This document shows positions 10,743-21,411 of a stretch of DNA of 64,000 nt, piece after piece. The position numbers and the translations under genes are program-made. Every line of letters begins with the position of its first letter. Position 1 is the first letter of the stretch. Source of the DNA: Gymnopus androsaceus JB14. Taxonomy: Eukaryota; Basidiomycota; Agaricomycetes; Agaricales; Omphalotaceae. The DNA lies in assembly GCA_009733575.1 (NCBI GenBank), contig ML769633.1:1-64000 (forward strand), in the 5' to 3' direction. Under the pieces are notes generated by a model, which was not told the DNA's origin, searched no databases, and saw only the letters and a list, made by a program, of their open reading frames with translations.

Positions 10743-11168
10743 TTGGAAAAGGTATTGCACCAATGTGGTGCCAATGACGATCCAATGTACCCTAAAGAAT
10801 TCTTCCTCCCCCTGCATACTATGGATGGAGAAACCTCTAGATCCCTTCCAATTGAAGTAATTGAGGCCACTATTGGACTTGAGTGGTCCATAGTCCAAAA
10901 TTATGGGCTAGCACGTCCAATTCCAGCCGTGATTTTCCACAAACAAGGAAGCAATGGGGTAAACAACTGTAAGATTCCACAGCACCCCCAGCATATCCAG
11001 TCTGCAAATAAGGCAGCAATCCAGCCTCTGGCAGCACTTCCCTTACTGTCTGCTTCCTGGGACCACTGGAGTGCTGGGGACTCTGGGAAGTCCTACCTTG
11101 AATTGGCTGCATTACACACACATCAGCAAGCTGGTAAGAGTATGGGACACACACAGTGGCAGGTATAA
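10743..11168 (+). CDS. Unassigned ORF, possibly part of a degenerate gene
   Basis: An open frame of 141 codons has reasonable amino-acid composition (LPIEVIEATIGLEWS, RPIPAVIFHKQGSNGV). Coding-like but frame-broken sequence continues to about 11640 (AYIVWHQDNLVVQTT near 11500). I do not recognise the family. It may be a decayed transposon passenger. No start context or splice model is secure. Confidence 0.3.
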   Translation: MEKVLHQCGANDDPMYPKEFFLPLHTMDGETSRSLPIEVIEATIGLEWSIVQNYGLARPIPAVIFHKQGSNGVNNCKIPQHPQHIQSANKAAIQPLAALPLLSASWDHWSAGDSGKSYLELAALHTHQQAGKSMGHTQWQV

Positions 11169-11915
11169 GGCGGCCATACCAATTTGGGTACTTAATTGCA
11201 AATTCTCCAGACATTGCAAAAGTGTGGAGGCAGTTATGAGTATGGGAAGTATAGAAGTCATTGAAGTTATTTTTTAGTTCAAGCTATTATATTGTATTGG
11301 ATAATTATGTCAAACTAAGACTTCATTGGAATGGTACCAGTCTGCTAAACGGTTTACATAGAATGCTGTGAATACATCTACTAGGCTGTTTGTGTGTGTT
11401 ATTTCCCAGCAGCAAGGAAGGGCTCTCAAGCCATACATAGGGATAAGATATATACCACAGAGAAGGGAATCAAGATGCAGAACTGCAAGGTGGGGCCTAC
11501 ATTGTCTGGCATCAAGATAACTTGGTTGTACAGACCACATACAAAACAATGAAGGAAAGAAGGAAAATTGATATTGTGGACATGGTCTTCATCAAGCTTA
11601 ATCAAAGCATCTTTGACAGCAGTAGCATATAGGTCAGATGGCTAAAGCTAAGCTTCCTCTTTCCACCGCTGCTGAACTGAAAATAGGTCACCAAGTTTAT
11701 GCCCACTATTATTGACTTTGTAGGTGCTCAAGCATTCCAATTCGGCATGAGCAACAATCTCGACTTCAAATTCTTCATCAAGAGCACATGGAACATGGTA
11801 TATCCTTTTTTGAGCCCAGGGATAATCCAACAATTGCCACCCTGATAAGTATTTAAAGTCTCATATCTAAGGATGAACAGAGGTAGGGGTCAACCCAAGG
11901 GTAGGGTAAGGGTAG

Positions 11916-12609
11916 TGTTAGAACCATGCTAGTTTGGTATACTAGATACTATAAGTAGCACTTATAGTAGTTGAAATAAATGTATTGGATTGCCTATTCA
12001 GTTAATAGACAATGTCGAGGGTGTACCATTGTGTGATGGTAATGTTGTTGAGCTTATATAGAGCTCGGAGATTAGATAATAAGTGGTTATTATTGTAATG
12101 GATACAACAATGGTGAATATATGCACCTATATGCGGTTGCAAAGAGTATGATTGGCGTTAATGGAATGTATTGTTGAGTTTTGGTCACTTGCCGAGGTGT
12201 TTAACGCGTTGAAATGGCTTACACGTGTTGGTACGCGTCGTTGATGGTAAATCAAAGAGTTACCAACAGTATTAGTAGTTAAAAGTATTCGGGATTACAA
12301 ATGGATCGCGAGTATGAGTACCGGGGAGGTTAGCAACAGTGTAAGAAATGGTACTACGGACAAAAGGGGACATCGGGACGACGTCCTTAATGGGCCTTAT
12401 TCATGAGGCCGGATTAGTATTGCACCTGCTAGTCCCTACTAGCTGCCTATATAAGACCGGAGGGAGGTTTTGCCTTGAGTCTTGTATGAGTTAATAAGAG
12501 ATTTTCCCCAGGTACGATTAAAACCAACTAAAGTTTTAAACCTTTGAAGAAAATTTTGGACTTAGGAACCTCCAGAGCACCAGAGACACTCCCATGGGCG
12601 CTTGTTACA
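11916..12609 (+). mobile_element. Solo LTR, family B, copy 1 (694 bp)
   Basis: It begins TGTTAGAACC and ends CTTGTTACA, with a TATATAAG box at about 12448. The last ~200 bp match the reverse complement of 32761-32960 almost base for base, covering the TATA region, CCGGAGGGAGGTTTTGCC, the polypyrimidine/GGTACGATT region and CCATGGGCGC. Upstream U3 sequence is not obviously alike. No convincing target duplication is seen (GGTAG left, CTAGT right). Confidence 0.68.
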
Positions 12610-12712
12610 CTAGTGCCAATATTAGAATATCATATATACAGAAATATGGCATAGATAGATACTAGAGACATACACAAAGACTAGAAATGTAGATAACTGC
12701 ATACACAAGGCA

Positions 12713-15647
12713 CTAATCCAGGTCAGCAGCAATTGACAATGCTTTATCTAGCTCACCCTCAATATCATCATCCTCCTCCTCCACATCACCACCAGGGTTG
12801 TCATTGAAGGATGGGGAATTGAAATGTTGTAGTAGTGCCTCTTTTGCAACTGCTACACCAGGCCAGAAATACTTATTGTTTGAGAAGTCAAACCCATCCA
12901 AGCGCTTGATAGACAGGAGCCTCTGACGGTGTATGTCATTGAAACGGCCATGCTCCTTCCAATGCAAAATGACTTGAAGGGCCAGGGCAGGGTCTAGTTC
13001 CTCAAGGTCCTTGGCAATGGCCTTCAGCCTCTGCTCTTCATCACTCATATAAGTGAAAAACTGGCGTATCTCCACATGAAGTCTTGGAAGCTCATTTTCA
13101 GCACGGATAAGCTTGAAGAACTCCTGCATGAGCATTCTGTTTTTCTGGGTAGCCATTTCCGACCCCGAATATCCTCCCAAGTGTCCCGAAAGATGTCAAA
13201 CTCAAAGAGATATGAGTACTCCAGGACTTCCTCCCATGAGACCCATTGTCAAGGAGGAGACAACTTGGTCGCTGCTTCATTGTAGGCAACAATTGCAGAT
13301 TGAATGGATTTAGACCAAAGCTTGAGAGCATTAGCAATATGCTTCCGCATCTTGTACCCTGAGCAAAGCTAATATCAGAAATGAGGTTGAGATGTGAGGA
13401 GAGAAACGCACCAGTTCCCGCAACATTAAGTCTTGTCATTTCAAACATCCTAGCAACCAGTAAACTTTCAAGCTTATCAAGAGCTTTTTGGTACGCCGCT
13501 TCCTTGACTGTCTTCTTGGCTGCGTTCCACTTCTCCGAACCTTCCACCCCTCGATCTTTGATCTCAAGCCTTCACTCTAGCGCCTGGCAGTCTGCAATGA
13601 GCTTACGCTCATTCTCCATCTCATTCCAGCACCTCCTTTCCAATGCAGGCCCTTGATCACGGCCACCATCAGGCTTGTAGCTCTGCCAGGTAAGCCAGGC
13701 CTCCTTAAGGTCTTTGATGCAGCCATACAAGGCCTCCAACTTCAGAAAGTACTCCATCTCTAGGGTCTCTTCAGGCGGCACCTTGGAGAGGCTACACAGA
13801 TACTCCCCCTCCTCCACCAACCACTCATAGAACGTCTCTGCAGCCTCAATCCCAGACTCCCTCATAGCTTTTGCAACTGTATGCCTAGCCTTCAGAAGAC
13901 TCAAAGCCTGCTTGTAATTATTGTAGATGAAGAGGCTGGATTTGGAATAGGTCTCAAAAGTTGTCCTGATGGTAAACAAACTCAGTGATTGCCTGTTGAT
14001 GATGAAAATTTGATTGGTGGCGGGTGATTCCAGCAAGGGCGTTGGTGACACTGAAATAGCGCTCACAGGGTTTCGCCATCTTCAATCCCAGTTCCAACTG
14101 ATATAGAGCATGAGGAAGAGCAGCTGACAAGCTCGCTCATGAGCGTAGCCATGCATGGTGCCTATAACAGGCAGATAGTTGCACCACTCTGCTAGATTCT
14201 TCAATGGACTTTGCTTCACAGTCTTGGAGAACTTGCAATGGATGTTGTAAGCGATAGCCAGAGCTCCTTCCGGCCTTCCCTCCTTTGTAACCTTGCGTTC
14301 CTCCTGCTCCACAGCCATGTAGCAGTTCAGAACAGATAGAGAATACTTTGATCTACAATAGCAGAGTAAGCAAAATGATCCAGAGAGAGAAAAAGAAAGA
14401 CTCACTGTTCACCACTGCGAATCATATCTGCAAGCAAGAAGCAGCATCATATGCTGACAAAGAAAGGCAAACCACCCGCACTCAAGGAACTTCCCAACTG
14501 AGTGGGCTGTGTTCTTATCCTTTGCATTATGCCAACGGTCCTCACATTGCCCCTCTGCCCAAAGATGCCGCTCTGGAGATAGCGGCCCAGTCCTCAATGA
14601 CAAGCTCATTAACAAACTCCCAGTTTTCCTCGTCCCATGCATCAACCTCACTGGGCTGAAGGAAATAATCACCACCCTCAATACGGTGATTAATTTGTTC
14701 CTTCGAAAGGCCCCAGCACCGGTGCTACTGCCGTCTTAGCATCAGTGCCTTTACAATCCATCGTCACCTTTGCAATCATCTGTACGTTCAACTCGTTTCA
14801 GGGAGTCGTTCCCATCAAAGCTCGCAAGCATACGAAACAGGAAGCTTCTCCTCGCCCTCAAGTTCGATACTGGCAAGGTGGGCAGCAGTTGAGCATGCGC
14901 CAGTTGGGGCCATCACGGCCAAGAGCCTTACGAACACGAAGACGGACTCGGTTCAAGATAGTGACATAGAGGTCGAAAGCAACGGACATCTGAGTAGCCA
15001 GATATGGCTTGAATGGGGAGCCTTCAGCATCGCAAAGAGCTTTGACGAAAAGGCTGGATTCCGAGCTTTGGACAACAAACGAATAAGCTGTGGTACAATG
15101 CCACTGTATGAGTTGTGATTGCAGATTTGTGGGATAAGGGAGTGGTAGGCAGTAATCCAGATAGCACAATGCTAGAGGAATCATAAGCAAGGCCTTCGAA
15201 TAGAGCTATTTCTTTAGTGGAGGAGCCTAGAAAAGATTAGGAGCGAGGCTGCCAAAAACTTTGCAGCAGCGTACCAAAGATGTCTACAATATTGAGATCC
15301 ATGAGCTCTTTTGGCACCCGGCGGCTCTCTGGCTGGTGTTTCTCTACAGAATCCCAATCCATATAAGCCAGCATAATTTTGTCCAGCTGCGTCTCAAAAT
15401 TCATCCAAGTTTTGTCAGTTCGATCCCTGCGAGTTCTAAAATCTTTGTACTGCGCCTTCATTGATTTACGCATTTTATCCTTGGTCTTCATTAGCCCTTT
15501 CGTCCTCATCCTCCCAACTCGCTGCTGTTGCTGTCCAAAGGATGGCCGCGGTCTTCTGGAAGGTCTGTGCTCAGTGACCGGCATGTCAAAGCCGAGAGCT
15601 TCAAACTCTTCATTGACTATGCTGTTGGGGACATTCTCTAAGCGCAT
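12713..15647 (-). pseudogene. KDZ (Kyakuja/Dileera/Zisupton) transposase, nearly full length, frameshifted
   Basis: On the minus strand the blocks come in family order. The N-terminal region (15647-15237) has KTWMNFETQLDKIMLAYMDW. Then FVKALCDAEGSPFKPYLATQ and ALGRDGPNWR followed by CPPCQY (15100-14860). Then LDGNDSLKRV (about 14815), CEDRWHNA (about 14550), the core IHCKFSKTVKQSPL and GTMHGYAHERACQL (about 14230-14120), FSVTNALAG (about 14060), YNNYKQAL (about 13920), and an acidic tail ending at 12713. Frame changes near 15048, 14570 and 14070 break it. KDZ transposases are DDE-type enzymes common in basidiomycetes. It is transcribed divergently from the TET/JBP gene 397 bp away. Confidence 0.8.
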
Positions 15648-16043
15648 AGCCTCTGCAGCAGCCTTTCCCTTGTCTCTGAAGTTTCAAGATTTGCGAGTGC
15701 CGGATGGTTTGAGTCGGGTTTCTGCCTGTAGCTTCGATGCTGAGTCGCTGAAGCACCCTGAAGCCCATGGCTAGGCCCACAAAGTGAGAAATTCTTCATT
15801 GCATTGGCGTGAGTTTTATTTCGACGTAGGCTATGGAATTGGAAAGCTAAGAGTTCAGAACTCGATTCCGGCCAGCAATTCCAGAGATAAGATCTGCCAG
15901 AGGTGGCGGATTATCAGAGATAAGCCATTGATTTGACTGGTGCTAGTTCAGCGCCTATTTGCTCTTTGCTTTCAACCGTGAATTTCAACTGCCACTCTTG
16001 GTTTTCAACCGCTACTCAACCTCCAACCCAATCAACCTCAAGC
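15648..16043. promoter_or_regulatory. Divergent intergenic region between KDZ and TET/JBP genes
   Basis: The 396 bp between the two start codons must hold both promoters if the models are right. The KDZ start could lie slightly upstream if a small first exon exists. No unambiguous TATA box is seen. Confidence 0.4.
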
Positions 16044-17690
16044 ATGGGCAAACGGAAGCGGGATTTGGAGGAAGCCCCTGCCTGTGAGTGCCCCTTCTAT
16101 TCAGCTTCATGTACGGTACATTTCTCTGGCTGCTACCCCGGACCTGGTGGAGGCAGGCACTGGAAGCTACGGCTGAACACGCTTTCTTTATCCTCGTTCA
16201 GTTTACAAACCATGGCAATGAACCATGTTACTAACCATGAGCTTTACAGTTGGCTTCCGTAGCCTTCAAAACCACAAGATCTACAGCCCGCATGCTCTCA
16301 GCGCTGAGGTTGTGGAGACCTGTGCGGGCTCTCAGGCGCTGCTCTCTGAAGGACTTGCTGAGCAAGAAGCAGCCTTTCAAACCACGGACACCGACGAGGT
16401 GGTCCCTCTGAAGGCCTATGCCCTCCCTCCACAACCCTCTCGCCAGCTAGCGTTCTTTCCACTTTCACTTCTTGCGTCCCTCCCTCCTCTGCCACCTCCA
16501 GCATTGAAGCAGGCCTGGCTAGCTACCCTGGAAGCTCACCCTGCACCTAACCCCAAGCACCGGAGGTACCTGAAGAAGATGGCAAAGTACCGAGAGGCCC
16601 GCGGCGTTGCTAGGCACGATGGGCAGGTGGCAGCTGGCACCGCAACTAAAGCCCATGCACATAAGCATATTGAAGCAGCGCGTTCATCTGCTGCCGTTAT
16701 TCCTGCTGGTCGCTGGTCGGGACCCAGCAGCCCATACAGCCCCAAGGTATATTCAAGCACCGAGGTGCTTAGCTTGTCTGGGTTTACCCTGGTTAAAGCA
16801 AACAGGTAAGTCCTTTTAAAAAACTTCCTTCTCAGTGGCTGACGGATGGCCCCTGCAGGAAGAGTCGAGTCGTCAGGTCTCCCGAAGGGCACGTTGTAGG
16901 AGCTCACTACGCTGGCCTTGATAGCCCTGAGTGGGCTTGAATCGTTCGGAGCGCGGACCAATGCTTGGAGTGGCTTTACAAGCATGCCAAGGTCAGCGAA
17001 GCGCATAGGCATCATCACTGTGGAGAGCACATAACTCTTCCGTGTAGGTATGGTTTTGGTGGGGGGAGGGCCATGCCTGGCTCGTACGTTAACACGCCGC
17101 ATAACACCTTTCTCATGCAGCAGGTCCTTGCAAGCCCAGACATTCAGGCCATTGCTACATGTGTTGACCGAGGCCTTCATGATTTTTTTCCCAAACTGCA
17201 TGCCTTAGCATTCAATCTCAACAAGGAGATTGTTGAAGTTGATAACCCTCAGATCGAGCATGCATTTCGAGACTGCTGCTACCCTGCCTGCCACCTTAAT
17301 CTTCATAACGTGTCGACTCTGATTCACAGAGATTACTGGAAACTAGTGTTTCTTATGTGCACTATTGCCTGCATGGGGCCGTTTGATCACACGCGGGGTG
17401 GATATATTATTGCTTGGTTGCTACACCTTGTTTTTGAATTCCCTTCTGGCTCAGTCATGTACCTTCCATCTGCTTGTGTTACTCACTCCAATACCCCTAT
17501 TGCGCCTCATGAGTGCTGCCATTCAATGGCATTTTTTGTTCCTGCGGGTCTTGCTTGATGGTACCATAACAGATTTCGTTCAGACAAGGAGTTTTGTGAA
17601 GGGGCTTCCCCCAAGCTACTGAAGGAATGGGAGGCATACCAAGCTAAACTTTGGGAGGTTGGGATGGAGCTGCTTCGATGCGACCTGTAG
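16044..17690 (+). pseudogene. TET/JBP-family 2-oxoglutarate/Fe(II) dioxygenase, with nonsense codons
   Basis: Exons 16044-16083, 16250-16805 and 16859-17690 join in frame (1428 nt, 476 codons). TET/JBP enzymes oxidise 5-methylcytosine (or thymine) in DNA in the nucleus. The N-terminal region resembles the basic linker of fungal members. The C-terminal domain shows the iron ligands H-x-D as IHRDYW (His codon 17325), the GG before the W strand (TRGGYIIAW), EFPSGSVMYLPSA, and the distal His in THSNTP (17484). The Arg expected in the E-x-R-x-S block reads Cys (ECCHS, 17517). TGA codons interrupt at 16938 and 17556, the latter inside an expected ARW. All three changes fit CGN to TGN. Fungal TET/JBP genes next to KDZ transposases are known. 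No activity is expected. Confidence 0.82.
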
Positions 17691-18187
17691 CTAGCCTTGC
17701 TTTACACACTCTTCGACTTTTTGCCTTACTTTTGCATTAATTACTCTGGCTGTTTGTAAATAATAGTATGCCAATGAATGTTCTTTATGTCTGAATGCTT
17801 GCGTCTACTTAAGAAATTGAGATTAAATGAAGCGTTGAGGAGAACAGGTCCATGAAGGAGTAGGTACAAAATGTGTATGCACTCAGAATATAAGGATTTT
17901 GGTCTTTAATCGTTCATGTATTGAGCAGCTCATAATGTTAAAATCTCAAACTTCTACCATTGGTTCTATTTTCTCCTACCTACAAGATGAGATACTGCTT
18001 ATCCATGGCAGGTAGGTCAAAGGCCATGAAATAAATGATTTCCGTAACTTTGTGAGATGCTAATATTAAAACGGATTTGACACTTGAGATCAAATATGAT
18101 CTTACGACGCTTTTGTCTTGATTCCCACTACCGTTTATTCTAACGCTCTTCAACTACCTCTATTTTCTCTCAGATTGTTCATGAAGT

Positions 18188-19142
18188 ATGCCCCGTGAAC
18201 GTACCAGTTCCGCTACGAAAAAGGCCAAGCGGTCAGACCTTGAACAGGCAGAAGTTACTCATGTCAAGCAAATCCCCTATTCATGTTGGAACCAACGAAA
18301 GTAAGCCGCTTCTTCATCTTTCTCTTCTGAGAATCTAATGCCTCCTCTTTACCATTCTTTCCAGGAATAAAGCTGAATACCACGCAAAAAACAGCACGCA
18401 AATGGCCAAGTTAGTATCGTCGCGAGTTCTCTTGCTGTTTGACCTAGCTCTCATTCTCCTTTTCTCTAATCTATTAGGAGTAGATCCGAGTTGAATCAAG
18501 GCCAGAAAGCTGAAGCTCAAGAACAGCAGAGGGTCGCTGCAAGGAAATCTTATCTCAAGTGCGTGTTCTCTTGCCTTCAAGCTCGCTCTTACACTTACAC
18601 TTATTGCAGAAATTGCGCCAAGGTTCTTTACGCAGCAAAAGACAAACAAATGAGGTTTGCATGCCCCATTCCTCCACTGCTTATTGATCTTATCATGCTG
18701 TCAGGCAGAGCTCATATGGAGAAACATGGGAGAGATGCAATTTGGTGGTACAAGGAGCACAAAGGTACTTGCAGGGTTGGGATGAATATTGCAGACGGCA
18801 TTGAAGGTTGATGAATGGCTGCTTGTAGATCTCATGCTCAATCTTCATATTCGATTCACTTCTGTCAGATTTAACCAAGAAGCATGCGATATTTTCAGCA
18901 AGGTATTTACAAGATTACAAGTACATGCGGTAGCGTGCAAAGGACATCGACGATTCGTTAAGCAAAGGGACGCCTGGGTGCAAAAGGTACCTGACTTTGC
19001 CATCATTCTGCCACTGGTTGAACACCACATGCCCTTGCGCAGCAGTGCCAACAGCAGACATAGCTACGCTACCCCTCCAAAGCAAGCCTTCCTTCATCAA
19101 GAGCCCCCTAAAGCAAGGCATCAACATCTGCGCATGCATTAG
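18188..19142 (+). CDS. Six-exon gene of unknown function, basic protein
   Basis: Exons 18188-18300, 18365-18409, 18478-18558, 18610-18654, 18705-18764 and 18869-19142 join without stops to 618 nt (205 residues). Every intron has GT..AG ends and sits in the same codon phase, and internal exons are 45, 81, 45 and 60 nt. The protein starts MPRERTSSATKKAKRSDL and is rich in Lys, Arg and Gln with a likely helical middle (QKAEAQEQQRVAARKSYL). No domain is recognised. It follows the TET pseudogene on the same strand and may be a passenger of the same element. The last exon is the least certain. Confidence 0.5.
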
Positions 19143-19258
19143 AGAAAGAAAAGAACTTACCGACGACAGTACACTCCAGGCTTGACCCCTTGAATCACGA
19201 TATAAATCTGTTTCTGGTCCAACATTGCGATGCAGCAGCTCAAGTACGCGCAGTGTCT

Positions 19259-20018
19259 TTAGCTTCTTCGTAGTGATTCTGTGCAATTTCGAAGGTACTG
19301 GAATCCTTTAAAAACCGCATCCTTGTAACCTTTGACGTGTTCTTCAATTCCAGGTGCTTCGGAGTCGGTCCTGTACGTGGTGAATACCCCGTGGCTGTGG
19401 TCAATCCCGTCGAACAGCATGTAGAACATCTTCTCCGCCTCATCCACCAAACCTTCCTTCTGCGGCACTGACTTGAAGATTTTGGGAGCCTTAGGAGGCA
19501 GCTCAAGTTGGCCACCGGGCACAATCGCTGGGCTAGCAGCTCTGGAAGCGACTGCTATGCGAGCTTTGGTGAGCGTGCTTGGCATGGCAGCGAATCGAGT
19601 TGGGGAAGGAGAGGGAGAGCTTTGATCAGCTCTGGCAACGCGGTTGCGGCGAGTAGGGGTGTCGAAGACGCCTGTGCTCCTCGGTGAAGTATACACTGCA
19701 TGGAGAATATCTGAAAGGCAGTAAGTTAATTTTGGAAGATCAACGGCATCTGTTCTCACCAAAAGCAGCATGTACGTTGCCATCAATTGCGTCCCAATCC
19801 TCTTTTGCTTTGTTCACCGTTGCTTCAGCACTCTCTTGCTCCTCCCTGAGTGCTGTTTCAATGGCTGCCATGCGCGTTTCACGACCCTTTTGCGAGATTC
19901 TGGCACTGGGTGAAGTTGGGTTGGGCTTGGATTCTGCTTTTACCTGTGGATCTGCAATTTGCTTGTTTGGAGTGCTGGCGGAAGTGTGAGCTAGTTGCCA
20001 CTTGGGTTCAGATTTCAC
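19259..20018 (-). CDS. Unknown two-exon gene (minus), 5' end unresolved
   Basis: Exon 20018-19760 joins exon 19710-19259 across a 49-bp intron to give about 236 codons. The N-terminal part is helical and charged (RMAAIETALREEQESAE). The middle is Ser/Pro-rich, and the C-terminal part (EKMFYMLFDGIDHSHGVF, then a Lys/Glu-rich helix) looks globular. No Met codon is found at the upstream edge, so the first exon is missing from the model. The family is not recognised. It is divergent from the next gene. Confidence 0.45.
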
Positions 20019-20278
20019 TTACAGATCTACAATTTGGGTGAGATTCTCAAAATGTGAAGAAGTTAAGGAGCGCATACCTGTTATTTTCATTTTTTCACAA
20101 GTAAAATCGGATATTTGGCATTCGCTGAATGCTGTGATGAGGGTTGAAAGCAACGAGTTTGCGTTGGGTTTGTGGGTGTAGCGCACTTGGCAGAGTTCAA
20201 TCTCCTGGTCCCCATGCCACTTCCTCTGTTTCTGCATTCTATTTCTTCCCACTTCGACACGTTTTCTTGCTTCAAAAA

Positions 20279-20980
20279 ATGTCCACTGAGTTTATATTCC
20301 AGGAGACTAGAGTTAATTATAACGTTGATGCCTCTGTGCTCCATGAAGAGCACCCCATGACTATTTCTCAACCTGTCCTGGCTTTAATGAGTACATTTTT
20401 GTACTTGTTGATTTATTCATTTGCTGATTTTGGTATTCACAGATAGAAACAATGCGCCTGTGCCAACACCTCAATATCGCTCAGCAACTAGCAGCATTGC
20501 AGACCTTTTGACTGCCTCAGGTGATTTATTCTTAATTTAATTTGATTAAGACGCTGACCCGTTATTTTTTCAGCTGCACCCGGTCTACAGAATGTGCCTC
20601 CTGGCTCGCCTTCCCGTGCATTGGCCTCAAAAAATCTCCCCGCCAAAGTTCCGAGCATGGCTGGCTTGAAGGATGTCGCTTGTTCTGCTGCTTCCTCGCC
20701 TTCAAAATCTTTGGTTAGTGGTTCCGGTCTTCTGCGTCCCACTGCTGTTGGAGTGAGCTCCAATGCTTCAACAGATGGTCCTTCTGGCACCATGGCCTCG
20801 CCAGCAGCTCTTTCTTGCAGCAAAGATGCTTCCAGTGCACGTGCAGCTGCTTCCGATTCGCCACGTTCTTCATCTTTGGCTGTTGAGTTTGCTGTTCCAA
20901 TCCCTGAACCAGTCATCAAGCCGTCCGCTGCTAATTTGAGCGGCGCTGATTCAGCCTTAGTTGTTATCCTGACTGCTTGA
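20279..20980 (+). CDS. Unknown three-exon gene, Ser/Ala-rich protein
   Basis: Exons 20279-20390, 20443-20520 and 20574-20980 (597 nt) join cleanly into a 198-residue protein starting MSTEFIFQETRVNYNVD. The second half is Ser/Ala/Pro-rich and probably disordered, ending ALVVILTA. Both introns are about 53 bp with GT..AG ends. No known domain. Its start lies 260 bp from the upstream edge of the minus-strand neighbour, suggesting a shared promoter. Confidence 0.55.
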
Positions 20981-21074
20981 ACTTGGGATACAGCCACAAG
21001 TTTCAAACACATCAGCACGGATACAACCACAGAGCCCATTGCCCACAGGGATATCGCGATGCACCCTTAATGAA

Positions 21075-21305
21075 GGGTAGCTACGGATAAATCCCTACGC
21101 ACCAAGGTAGGTAAGCCGCGTGACTTTCCTGCCTCTTCCCAAATGGGACATGGTGCGCCCAATCCCATTTGGGAAGGAGGGCCACCCGGAGACGGCGGCG
21201 CCGGAGCCAGCCGATTAAAGCAAAATGACTGCCAGCTCCACTGCTCAAATGGTGGACCTCTAGCTTAGACATCAAGGCCATGATTAAACTGAACAATCTA
21301 ACCAC
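21075..21305 (-). repeat. Possible tRNA-derived SINE-like sequence
   Basis: On the minus strand an A-box-like TGGCTCAGTGGTTAGA starts near 21287, and the downstream body shares TAGGGATTTATCC with the element at 30404-30740. No good B box is visible. Also present is an inverted pair CCCAAATGGGA..TCCCATTTGGG (about 21137-21173). Confidence 0.35.
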
Positions 21306-21411
21306 TGAGCCATTAAGCTGATATTATACACTAGTTTATTGTACATATAGTACGTACTTTTACCCCAATGCAATACAAACCTACCAATCGAAAACATACA
21401 GCTACACAAAA

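Noticed and set aside
16231..17201. Minus-strand ORFs of up to 221 codons
   Set aside because: Antisense to the TET/JBP exons, which carry the motifs and splice sites.
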